A stretch of 28,365 nt of DNA, from the NCBI GenBank assembly GCA_964444735.1, contig CAYUIJ010000019.1, positions 1-28,365 on the forward strand. The letters are read 5' to 3'. Below, one piece after another: positions 8,003 to 15,376 of this stretch. The DNA is from Phocaeicola_A sp964444735 (GTDB lineage Bacteria > Bacteroidota > Bacteroidia > Bacteroidales > Bacteroidaceae). The translations under genes and the position numbers were made by a program. The notes below the pieces were generated by a model. The model was given only the letters and a program-made list of their open reading frames with translations. It was not told the DNA's origin and ran no database searches. Each line of letters starts with the position of its first letter. Within the stretch, counting starts at the first letter, position 1.

Positions 8003-8404
8003 CATATTCTTGTAACGCTTCCGGCATGCCATCGTAAAAACAGCAGGCGGTCATGCGGCCGATGACGCAACCCGATCATCAGTCCCGTCCTCCCTTTTCC
8101 GTCTGCAATCATCCGTATATCCTTGAATACCTTACCGGCATGGCATATAAGGGTCATGACTGTCCGCGAAGCCGATGCGGATACGGCATCGTCAGGAATC
8201 ATAGGGGTTTGAGGAAAGGCACCGGCCTGAAGAATACGCGGCTTTCATGTCCGGCAGGCCTTCCGCAGGACATTTCAGGGCACAGCCGGCACGGCGTTGA
8301 CAGACCCGGTATGCGGCGCTCCGTCACATCCGGACAAGTCGCTCCGGCCGCCCCTTGCAGGGCAGGCTGTGTGCCCGGATACCATGAAAATGAAGATTTA
8401 TCAG
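8003..8404 (+). other. GC-rich intergenic block, no gene recognised
   Basis: About 400 bases that look visibly richer in G+C (many CCGG and GGC runs) than the transporter gene before it and the promoter after it. Open frames exist on both strands (for example 8053-8409 plus and 7996-8202 minus), but their products are rich in Arg, Cys and Pro and resemble no family I know. It could be a decayed gene or an acquired fragment. Confidence 0.4.
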
Positions 8405-8452
8405 GTTAAACTATGTTAAACGGGGGGGGGTAATAATAAAACGCTAATTTTG
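8405..8452 (+). promoter_or_regulatory. Promoter region of the ribose/nucleoside locus with a G9 tract
   Basis: From 5' to 3': two copies of GTTAAAC at 8405-8411 and 8415-8421, a run of nine G (8422-8430), then TAATTTTG (8445-8452), matching the Bacteroidetes -7 element. The G run occupies the place where the -33 element would lie. Transcription would begin near 8459. This is the only strong promoter-like sequence I see upstream of the five-gene locus. The length of the G run may set the distance between an upstream activator site and the -7 element. Confidence 0.6.
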
Positions 8453-8483
8453 CAGAATAAAATGCCTTGGACGGACGGGTAAA

Positions 8484-8531
8484 GGGTTCCGCTGTCTGTC
8501 TGAGGAGGCATAAAATGAACGGACAGAACCC
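8484..8531 (+). promoter_or_regulatory. Leader hairpin with SD and alternative start in its loop
   Basis: GGGTT (8484-8488) plus CTGTC (8492-8496) can pair with GACAG-AACCC (8522-8531), with a 3-base bulge. The loop holds a strong GAGGAGG (8502-8508) and an ATG at 8515 that is in frame with ribokinase. A six-codon ORF (8462-8482) lies just before it. Whether this controls translation is inference. Confidence 0.3.
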
Positions 8532-8553
8532 GCCATCAATAAAACTATTTGTC

Positions 8554-9504
8554 ATGAAAAAGTCAGATGATATTTTAAGGCCAGCCAAAGTATTGGTAGT
8601 CGGTAGTTGCAACACAGATATGATGGTGAAGGCAAAGCATCTTCCTGCTCCGGGAGAAACAATTCTCGGAGAGAAATTTTACATGATTCCTGGAGGAAAG
8701 GGGGCTAATCAGGCTGTAGCGGTTGCCCGTTTAGGAGGTGAGGTGACTTTTGTATGCAAGACCGGCAATGATATTTTCGGGCATCAATCCCGGCAATTAT
8801 TCGGGGAAGAAGGCATTGATATTTCTTATATGCTTTCGGATAAGACTAACCCTTCGGGAGTAGCATTGATAATAGTCAATGAAAAAGCGGAGAATTGTAT
8901 TGTTGTAGCTTCGGGAGCCAATGCCAATCTGTTGCCGGATGATTTGCGGTTTATCGATTCTGTAATGGATGCTTATGATGTTATTTTGATGCAGCTTGAA
9001 ATTCCGATGGAAACGGTGATCTATGTCGCGAAACTGGCGCATGAGAAAGGTAAACGGGTGATTCTGGATCCTGCGCCGGCACAAGATCTGCCTCGGCAGC
9101 TGCTGCAAAGTGTGAGTATCATTACTCCCAATAAAACCGAGGCTCAAATAATATCGGGTGTGGCCATAACGGATGAGACTTCTGCCGTGAGAGCCGCAGA
9201 AGTCATTGCAGGAATGGGAGTAGAGAGGGTTATTGTAACTTTGGGGGCCAAAGGGTGTCTGGTTTATTCCGGAGGAACAGCCGGGTTTGTTCCTGCCTGT
9301 AAAGCAGAGGCCGTTGATACGACTGCGGCTGGTGATACATTTAATGGCGCATTGGCCGTAGCGCTGATCGAACGTAAGAATGTGGCAGATGCCGTAAGTT
9401 TTGCCTGTAAGGCTGCTGCTATTTGTGTGACCCGTATCGGAGCACAGACTTCGGTACCCTATCGTGCTGAAGTGGATAATTTTCAATCAATAAGTTCCAT
9501 ATAA
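8554..9504 (+). CDS. rbsK: Ribokinase
   Basis: A 316-residue PfkB-family kinase that phosphorylates D-ribose to ribose-5-phosphate with ATP in the cytoplasm. It shows the N-terminal substrate-binding start VVGSCNTDMM, PfkB signature 1 PGGKGANQAVAVARLG (residues 46-61), and signature 2 DTTAAGDTFNG (255-265), whose GD supplies the catalytic Asp261. The start at 8554 was chosen because the kinase fold begins a few residues later. An in-frame ATG at 8515 has a much better SD (GAGGAGG at 8502) and would add 13 residues, so it is a serious alternative; the frame upstream to 8467 has only a TTG. It is the first gene of the locus, 59 bases ahead of the permease. Ribokinase with SusC/SusD and a nucleoside hydrolase points to scavenging of ribose or nucleosides. 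Confidence 0.93.
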   Translation: MKKSDDILRPAKVLVVGSCNTDMMVKAKHLPAPGETILGEKFYMIPGGKGANQAVAVARLGGEVTFVCKTGNDIFGHQSRQLFGEEGIDISYMLSDKTNPSGVALIIVNEKAENCIVVASGANANLLPDDLRFIDSVMDAYDVILMQLEIPMETVIYVAKLAHEKGKRVILDPAPAQDLPRQLLQSVSIITPNKTEAQIISGVAITDETSAVRAAEVIAGMGVERVIVTLGAKGCLVYSGGTAGFVPACKAEAVDTTAAGDTFNGALAVALIERKNVADAVSFACKAAAICVTRIGAQTSVPYRAEVDNFQSISSI

Positions 9505-9563
9505 TAGGGGGATGGATTCCTGTCTTTTTTTTATTCTTTATATAATTATAAAAATCAACCGCT

Positions 9564-10565
9564 ATGTTTATCATTGAAAACTATGTACTGGCTGTTGTCT
9601 TTTGCTTTGTCACCATGCTTTGTTGGGGATCATGGGGCAATACTCAGAAACTGGCCTCTAAAACGTGGAGATACGAATTCTTTTATTGGGACTATGTGTT
9701 GGGTATCGTATTCGCTTCTCTTGTTTTTGCTTTGACCTTAGGCAGTTCAGGCAGTGAGGGACGAGGTTTTTTTATTGACTTGATGCAGGCTGATGCTCAT
9801 AATATGGCGAGTGCCTTTGCAGGGGGAATCATATTTAATGCTTCTAATATTCTGTTGTCTGCCTCTATCGCTATTTGTGGAATGTCTGTAGCTTTTCCTG
9901 TAGGGGTGGGGCTGGCTCTTGTGCTGGGAGTACTCGTCAATTACTTCGGAGCCGCGAAAGGGGAGCCGTTTTATATCTTTTCAGGCGTGCTGTTAATAGC
10001 CATAGCCATAATCTTGAACGGGTTAGCCTATAAAAAGGCTTTAGCCGGTTCTAAGAAAGTATCAGGCAAGGGACTGATTTTATCTGTTGGCGCTGGTATC
10101 ATTATGGCTTTCTTTTATCGCTTTGTGGCAGCTTCGATAGATTTGAACAATTTTCAAGATCCGTCAGCAGGAAAAATGACTCCTTACACGGCAGTTTTCA
10201 TCTTTTCTTTGGGTATTTTGGCCAGTAATTTTATTTTTAACACAATTGCTATGAAGTTTCCCGCAGAAGGCAGGCCGGTTTCCATTTCCGGCTATTTTAA
10301 AGGCAAGCGGAAGACTCATCTGGTTGGTATATTAGGAGGAATTATCTGGTGTATAGGTCAGGAGTTCAGTATAATCGCTTCTGAGAAAGCGGGAGCCGCC
10401 ATTTCCTATGGACTGGGACAGGGAGCCACACTGGTGTCCGCGCTTTGGGGAATTTTGATATGGAAAGAGTTCAAGGGAGCTCCCGCGGTTTGCGGAAAGT
10501 TGAACACAGCCATGTTCATACTGTTTGTGGCAGGGCTGGGGCTTCTTGTCTATGCGGGTGCTTGA
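9564..10565 (+). CDS. RhaT/GRP-type sugar permease, probably for ribose
   Basis: A 333-residue membrane protein with about ten hydrophobic segments, of the drug/metabolite-transporter superfamily in its sugar-permease branch (RhaT or glucose/ribose uptake type). Typical is the opening CFVTMLCWGSWGNTQKLASKTWRYEFFYWDYVLG, with the WGSWxNT turn in helix 1, and the repeated half around GGIIWCIGQEFSIIASEKAGAAISYGLGQGATLVSALWGIL. It should act at the inner membrane. Ribose is inferred as substrate from the adjacent ribokinase and from rus-type ribose loci of Bacteroides, which carry a permease of this kind. It is separated by 59 bases from ribokinase and 60 from susC, with no promoter-like element between, so co-transcription is likely. 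Confidence 0.85.
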   Translation: MFIIENYVLAVVFCFVTMLCWGSWGNTQKLASKTWRYEFFYWDYVLGIVFASLVFALTLGSSGSEGRGFFIDLMQADAHNMASAFAGGIIFNASNILLSASIAICGMSVAFPVGVGLALVLGVLVNYFGAAKGEPFYIFSGVLLIAIAIILNGLAYKKALAGSKKVSGKGLILSVGAGIIMAFFYRFVAASIDLNNFQDPSAGKMTPYTAVFIFSLGILASNFIFNTIAMKFPAEGRPVSISGYFKGKRKTHLVGILGGIIWCIGQEFSIIASEKAGAAISYGLGQGATLVSALWGILIWKEFKGAPAVCGKLNTAMFILFVAGLGLLVYAGA

Positions 10566-10625
10566 GCGAACCGTCTGGGTATTCAATTTTTTAACGTTAT
10601 ATTTTTATCATTAACCTTATAGAAC

Positions 10626-13600
10626 ATGAAAAGAAAGAAAGACAAAGTGCCAGGGAGCACGAATTTCCGTTATGCCCGGCCGTTCCTTACGGTAGGGCTG
10701 GCATTGGCTTTCTCTCTTCCGGCAGGAGCCGAAAGCATGCTGTCGGGGGGGGGTAATCCGGCCGGTTATCAGCAGGCAGACCAGCAGAGGACCGTATCGG
10801 GCCAGGTGACGGACGAGAAAGGGGAGCCCATGATTGGCGTTTCCGTACTGGTAAAGGGGACCAAGACGGGCGCCATTACAGATTTCAACGGTAATTTCAA
10901 GATTGACGTTCCGGCGGGAGCGCGGGAATTCCAGGTTACCTACATGGGATACAAGCCGCAGACCGTGAGAATAACGGGCGGCAATATGGTGATAAGCATG
11001 GAGCCGGACAACCAGCTGCTGGACGAGGTGGTAGTGGTGGGCTACGGAACCCAATCGAAAAGAAATGTGACAGGAGCGATTTCGAAAATCACGATGTCCG
11101 GAACGGAGACTCTTCCCAATACAAACGTTACCCAGTCATTAAGGGGACGTGTGGCGGGAGTACAGTTTACTGACAATGGCCGCCCCGGACAGAATGGAAG
11201 CATACTGATACGTGGCCCTAGATCATTGAGCGCGGATAATAATCCGTTGATTGTGCTTGACGGAGTTATTTATAACGGTGCGGTATCGGATATAAACCCT
11301 AATGATATCTTGTCTATGGAAGTCCTAAAGGATGCCAGCGCATCGGCCATTTACGGCTCTAGGGCCGCCAACGGCGTGATTTTGATTACATCCAAGAAAG
11401 GGACAACGGAGAAACCTGCCATCAAACTGAATATGATGTATGGTTTTTCTGATCCCGGATATACCGTTAAGCTCTTGTCCCCGGAAAGGTATATACAAAA
11501 GGTATTGGACTTCAGGCGGGAGAGAGGCCTGGAAGCAGACAGGGAGAATGTGGCGAGTTACCTTGCTCCGAATGAGGCCGAAAATTATTTGGCCGGCAGG
11601 ACTATAGATCCTTGGGATGTCGGCACGCAGGATGCGGGTATACAGTCATACGATCTAAGCATTTCGGGCAGAACTGAAAAGGTTGACTATTATATGTCGG
11701 CCGCTTGGTCTGAAGAGAAAGGCATCATCGTGAATGATAAACAGAATCGGGCTTCTTTCAGAATCAATCTTGATGCACAAGTCACCGATTGGCTCACTGT
11801 AGGTACTAATTCGATTTATGCAAGACGGGATTTGTCGGGCAGGAGAACCAATTTAGAAAGAATGATGCGTACCAGTCCTTACGGCAGTATGTATAATGAG
11901 GACGGTACTCCAAGAGAATTTGTTGTGGATGGCGAGACTTCCGTAGTCAATATGCTTTATGAAGCATATTATAAATCGAATGAGAATATACAGGATAACT
12001 TGTTTGCCACATTTTATGCCAATGTGAAGATTCCTTTCATTGAAGGGCTGTCCTATAAGATCAACGCCTCTCCCAATTTAAGATGGACGCATGTTTATAA
12101 TGCTTCCATGCAGGATAAGAGCAAGCCGAATAATATGAAATCTGCCAGTAAGACAAACAGTAATTATTATGACTGGATGATTGAAAACATCATTAATTAT
12201 AACAGGTATCTGACAAAAGATCATTTTATAGATGTCACATTGCTATACAGCCGGAATGCATCGAAGTATGAAACCACTACTGCCAACGCCTCCATGATGA
12301 GTTCAGATGCCTTGGGATGGAACAATCTGGGCCTGGGTGAAACCCAAACGGTTACTTCGGGAGCGCAGGAAGTTCAGGGTGTTTCCTATATGGCCCGCTT
12401 GAATTATCGTTTTAAGGATAAATACCTGGCTACGTTTACAGTGCGCAGGGATGGCAGCTCTGTGTTTTCAGCCAATCATAAGTATGCTACTTTCCCTTCA
12501 GCCGCGTTGTCATGGCTGGTGTCAGAAGAAAGTTTTATGAAAAGACTGAAATTTGTTGATATGCTGAAACTAAGGGTTTCCTATGGTGCTACGGGCAATC
12601 AGGCGATTAGTCCCTACCAGTCATTGAGCAAGCTGGGCTCTTCTCAGTATGTATTTGGAGACGGGGGCACCACTTCGCTTGGGTATTATCCTTCCAATAT
12701 GGCTAACCCTGAATTGAAGTGGGAAACAACCTATACTGCCAACTTGGGACTGGATTTTGAGATTCTGAAAGGAAGAATTGGCGGTACCATTGAATGGTAT
12801 AAAATGGAGACGAAGGATCTGCTGGTGAAAAGGGCTCTTCCACAAATGGCGGGTTTCCCTAATGTGTGGGCGAATTTAGGACAGGTAAACAATGACGGGG
12901 TGGAAGTAACTTTGAATACGGTAAATATCCGGTACAAGGATTTTGAATGGAGCTCTGATTTGACTTTTTCATATAATCGTAATAAAATAGTCCATCTTTA
13001 TTATTCGGATACAGATGGTGACGGAAAGGAAGATGACGATATTGGCAATAGATGGTTTAGAGGACAACCTATTACGGTATGTTATGACTACGTGTTTGAT
13101 GGCATTTATCAGGAAGGAGAAGACTTGCCGGCCGGTTCCAAGCCGGGGGATGTCAAGGTCAAAGACTTGAACGGTGATGGTATGATAACGGCTGATAAGG
13201 ACAGAAAGATTATCGGTCAGGGCGGCCAGCCTAAGTTCCGCTGGGGTATCAATAACAATTTCCGGTATAAGAACTTCACTTTATCATTTTTCATCAATTC
13301 CATGCAGGGATGGATCTCTGGATTCCCTTTGGTGAGCAAACCGCCTGTAGACCGTTCTGTGAACTTTATTGACGTAGGCTGGTGGACTCCTGAGAATAAG
13401 TCACAAAGCCGTCCGTCATTGACATCTGATAACAAATATGCCCTCATTTGGTACTATAGCCGTAATTTTGTAAGAATACAGGATGTGTCTTTGAGTTATG
13501 ATGTACCCAGGTCATTGCTGGATAAATTCAGGTTATCCGCATTGAGACTTTTTGTCAGCGGTAAGAATTTATATACGTTTACAGACTGGATTGGGAGTGA

Positions 13601-13682
13601 TCCGGAAAGCGGGGGAACTGACTGGGATGAGATGTATCCTATGCCAAGGACTATTGTATTTGGACTTAATATCGGTTTTTAA
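10626..13682 (+). CDS. SusC-family TonB-dependent outer-membrane transporter with a G9 tract near its start
   Basis: A 1018-residue SusC/RagA-type protein that forms the outer-membrane channel for oligosaccharide or nucleoside uptake, driven by TonB. In order: a basic signal peptide (about 1-36, ending LPAGAES); a carboxypeptidase-regulatory-like domain (about 56-130, VSGQVTDEKGEPMIGVSVLVKGT); the SusC signature and TonB-box region LDEVVVVGYGTQ; the plug with RGRVAGVQ and SADNNPLIVLDGV; then the long beta-barrel ending VFGLNIGF. Codons 40-43 (TCG GGG GGG GGT) contain nine consecutive G (10745-10753), between the signal peptide and the first folded domain. One extra G gives TAA at once; one fewer gives TGA about 20 codons on. 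The gene is therefore on only at nine or nine plus or minus three G. It lies 14 bases before its SusD partner. Confidence 0.96.
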   Translation: MKRKKDKVPGSTNFRYARPFLTVGLALAFSLPAGAESMLSGGGNPAGYQQADQQRTVSGQVTDEKGEPMIGVSVLVKGTKTGAITDFNGNFKIDVPAGAREFQVTYMGYKPQTVRITGGNMVISMEPDNQLLDEVVVVGYGTQSKRNVTGAISKITMSGTETLPNTNVTQSLRGRVAGVQFTDNGRPGQNGSILIRGPRSLSADNNPLIVLDGVIYNGAVSDINPNDILSMEVLKDASASAIYGSRAANGVILITSKKGTTEKPAIKLNMMYGFSDPGYTVKLLSPERYIQKVLDFRRERGLEADRENVASYLAPNEAENYLAGRTIDPWDVGTQDAGIQSYDLSISGRTEKVDYYMSAAWSEEKGIIVNDKQNRASFRINLDAQVTDWLTVGTNSIYARRDLSGRRTNLERMMRTSPYGSMYNEDGTPREFVVDGETSVVNMLYEAYYKSNENIQDNLFATFYANVKIPFIEGLSYKINASPNLRWTHVYNASMQDKSKPNNMKSASKTNSNYYDWMIENIINYNRYLTKDHFIDVTLLYSRNASKYETTTANASMMSSDALGWNNLGLGETQTVTSGAQEVQGVSYMARLNYRFKDKYLATFTVRRDGSSVFSANHKYATFPSAALSWLVSEESFMKRLKFVDMLKLRVSYGATGNQAISPYQSLSKLGSSQYVFGDGGTTSLGYYPSNMANPELKWETTYTANLGLDFEILKGRIGGTIEWYKMETKDLLVKRALPQMAGFPNVWANLGQVNNDGVEVTLNTVNIRYKDFEWSSDLTFSYNRNKIVHLYYSDTDGDGKEDDDIGNRWFRGQPITVCYDYVFDGIYQEGEDLPAGSKPGDVKVKDLNGDGMITADKDRKIIGQGGQPKFRWGINNNFRYKNFTLSFFINSMQGWISGFPLVSKPPVDRSVNFIDVGWWTPENKSQSRPSLTSDNKYALIWYYSRNFVRIQDVSLSYDVPRSLLDKFRLSALRLFVSGKNLYTFTDWIGSDPESGGTDWDEMYPMPRTIVFGLNIGF
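10745..10753 (+). repeat. Homopolymeric G9 tract inside the susC gene
   Basis: Nine consecutive G counted directly. The run is followed by TAAT, as is the promoter run at 8422-8430. In the present length the frame stays open; slips of one base in either direction cause early stops. Confidence 0.95.
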
Positions 13683-13696
13683 TTAATGAATGAATT

Positions 13697-15331
13697 ATGA
13701 AATATATAAGATTGACAATTGTTTGTATAGTATGTTTCTTGAGTACGGTTTTACTGAATTCTTGCGATGACGGCTTTCTGAACGAAGTGCCGCTATCTCA
13801 ATTGACCAATGACAATGTGCTGACTTCGGCCGAAGGCTTTGAGGATTGCATAAACAGTCTGCATGATCAGGCAAGGGAAGAATTGGCAGGAGATGATCGG
13901 CACCGGTTTTTCAATATGTTTACGGGCACTGATATTATTACCGTAGGACAACTGGGTGAAATAATGTTCAGAAATTATGAGACTTTTCTCACTCCTGATA
14001 CGGATGCTTCCTCCCGTACATGGAACTGGTTGTATACCACATTGATTCCTTATTCGAATAATATCATTGAAAATGCCGGTCGGGAAGATTTGGAGCACAT
14101 TTGGAAAAGTGAGGAAGAGAAAAACGCGGTTATTGCCGAGGCAAAATTTTTTAGGGCCTATGCCTATAATATATTGGCCAGTCTTTATGGCGGTGTGCCT
14201 ATCGTTGATCATTGTATCACGGCACCCAAAACGGACTTTGTTCGTGCCAGCAGAAAGGAGGTATATGAGTTCGCTGCTAAAGATTTGGAGTTTGCTTCAG
14301 CTTGGTTGCCTGAAACGGTGGATAAGGATAAGGAGGGAAGAATTGTGAAAGCCGCCGCGGATCATTTGTTGTCTGAAGTTTACATTAGTCTGGAAGAATA
14401 TGATAAATCCATAGAGAGTGCGACTGATGTGATTGATTGTGGGTTATATGAACTGATGACGGAACGGTTTGGCGTATCAAAGGATGAGCCGGGAGATGTG
14501 TTCTCTGATTTGTTCAAGGAAGGCAACATGAACCGGAGTTCGGGAAATAGGGAATCCATTTGGGTCTGGCAGTATGAGGAAGGCACTCCCGGCGGTGGAG
14601 GTACCATGGGAGGTAATCACATGATACGAGGCGCTCTTCCTTTTTTGGCTCAGCTGACAGATCCGGATGGTAAACTTGGAATGAGCATGCAGGTCGATAC
14701 GGTGGGAAGAGGAGTGGCTATAATGCGCCCGACAACCTATTTTTTGTATGATTTGTGGAAAGATGGCGGGAATGACATGCGTAACTCAGAATATAATATT
14801 AAAAGAAATTTTTATTATAATAATAAGGCATCGGCTTATTTTGGCAAGAAAGTGGAGCCTAAGACAACGGATATTGACACCCTTCAGAGGATTTATCCTT
14901 ATCCTAGAAAAGTGGAAGGCAGGGCATGGCTGGACAATGCTACGAGCGGACGTACCGCAAAAGACTTTATTGTATACAGACTGGCGGAAACTTATTTGTT
15001 GAGAGCCGAGGCTTATTTTAGAAAAGGCGACCTGACCCGTGCGGCACAGGATATCAATAAGGTGAGGAATCGTGCTCATGCACTTCCGGTTGCTGAATCT
15101 GAAATAGATTTGGATTATATTTTGGATGAAAGGGCGCGTGAGCTGATTCTTGAAGAGCCTCGCAGGAGGACACTTTGCCGTGTAGGCAAGCTGGTGGAGC
15201 GTGTCAGAAAGTATAATATGAATGAAGAGACACGTAGCACGATCAGTGAGAAGCACAATCTTTATCCCATTCCCCAAGGGGTCATCGATGCCAATTTCAG
15301 TGTGAGGCTGGAGCAGAATCCGGGATATTAG
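13697..15331 (+). CDS. SusD/RagB-family surface nutrient-binding lipoprotein
   Basis: A 544-residue SusD-type lipoprotein that forms the lid over the SusC barrel. The N-terminus is a lipoprotein signal, with lipobox LLNSC and lipid-bearing Cys23, followed by the acidic CDDGFLNEVPLSQLT stretch, where D/E residues near the Cys suit export to the cell surface. Family features are the EAKFFRAYAYNILASLYGGVPIV helix-turn (TPR-like part), the late YRLAETYLLRAEAYFRKGDLTRAAQDINKVRNRA repeat, and the C-terminal ILDERARELILEEPRRRTLCRVGKL motif with the LYPIPQGVIDAN ending typical of SusD. It follows susC after 14 bases and is surely co-transcribed. The ligand is inferred to be ribose-containing from the surrounding genes. 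Confidence 0.96.
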   Translation: MKYIRLTIVCIVCFLSTVLLNSCDDGFLNEVPLSQLTNDNVLTSAEGFEDCINSLHDQAREELAGDDRHRFFNMFTGTDIITVGQLGEIMFRNYETFLTPDTDASSRTWNWLYTTLIPYSNNIIENAGREDLEHIWKSEEEKNAVIAEAKFFRAYAYNILASLYGGVPIVDHCITAPKTDFVRASRKEVYEFAAKDLEFASAWLPETVDKDKEGRIVKAAADHLLSEVYISLEEYDKSIESATDVIDCGLYELMTERFGVSKDEPGDVFSDLFKEGNMNRSSGNRESIWVWQYEEGTPGGGGTMGGNHMIRGALPFLAQLTDPDGKLGMSMQVDTVGRGVAIMRPTTYFLYDLWKDGGNDMRNSEYNIKRNFYYNNKASAYFGKKVEPKTTDIDTLQRIYPYPRKVEGRAWLDNATSGRTAKDFIVYRLAETYLLRAEAYFRKGDLTRAAQDINKVRNRAHALPVAESEIDLDYILDERARELILEEPRRRTLCRVGKLVERVRKYNMNEETRSTISEKHNLYPIPQGVIDANFSVRLEQNPGY

Positions 15332-15376
15332 GAAAGAAATGACCCGGATTAGGCTCACAGATTATAACGTACAACT

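Noticed and set aside
8053..8409. 118-codon plus-strand frame in the GC-rich block
   Set aside because: The product is rich in Arg, Pro, Cys and Gly without motifs; this looks like a by-product of high GC.
8467..8553. Upstream extension of ribokinase to 8467
   Set aside because: The codon at 8467 is TTG and the added residues are unlike any ribokinase; 8554 or 8515 is preferred.
8797..9486. 229-codon minus-strand frame opposite ribokinase
   Set aside because: It is the antisense shadow of a well-supported ribokinase, and its product resembles no protein.
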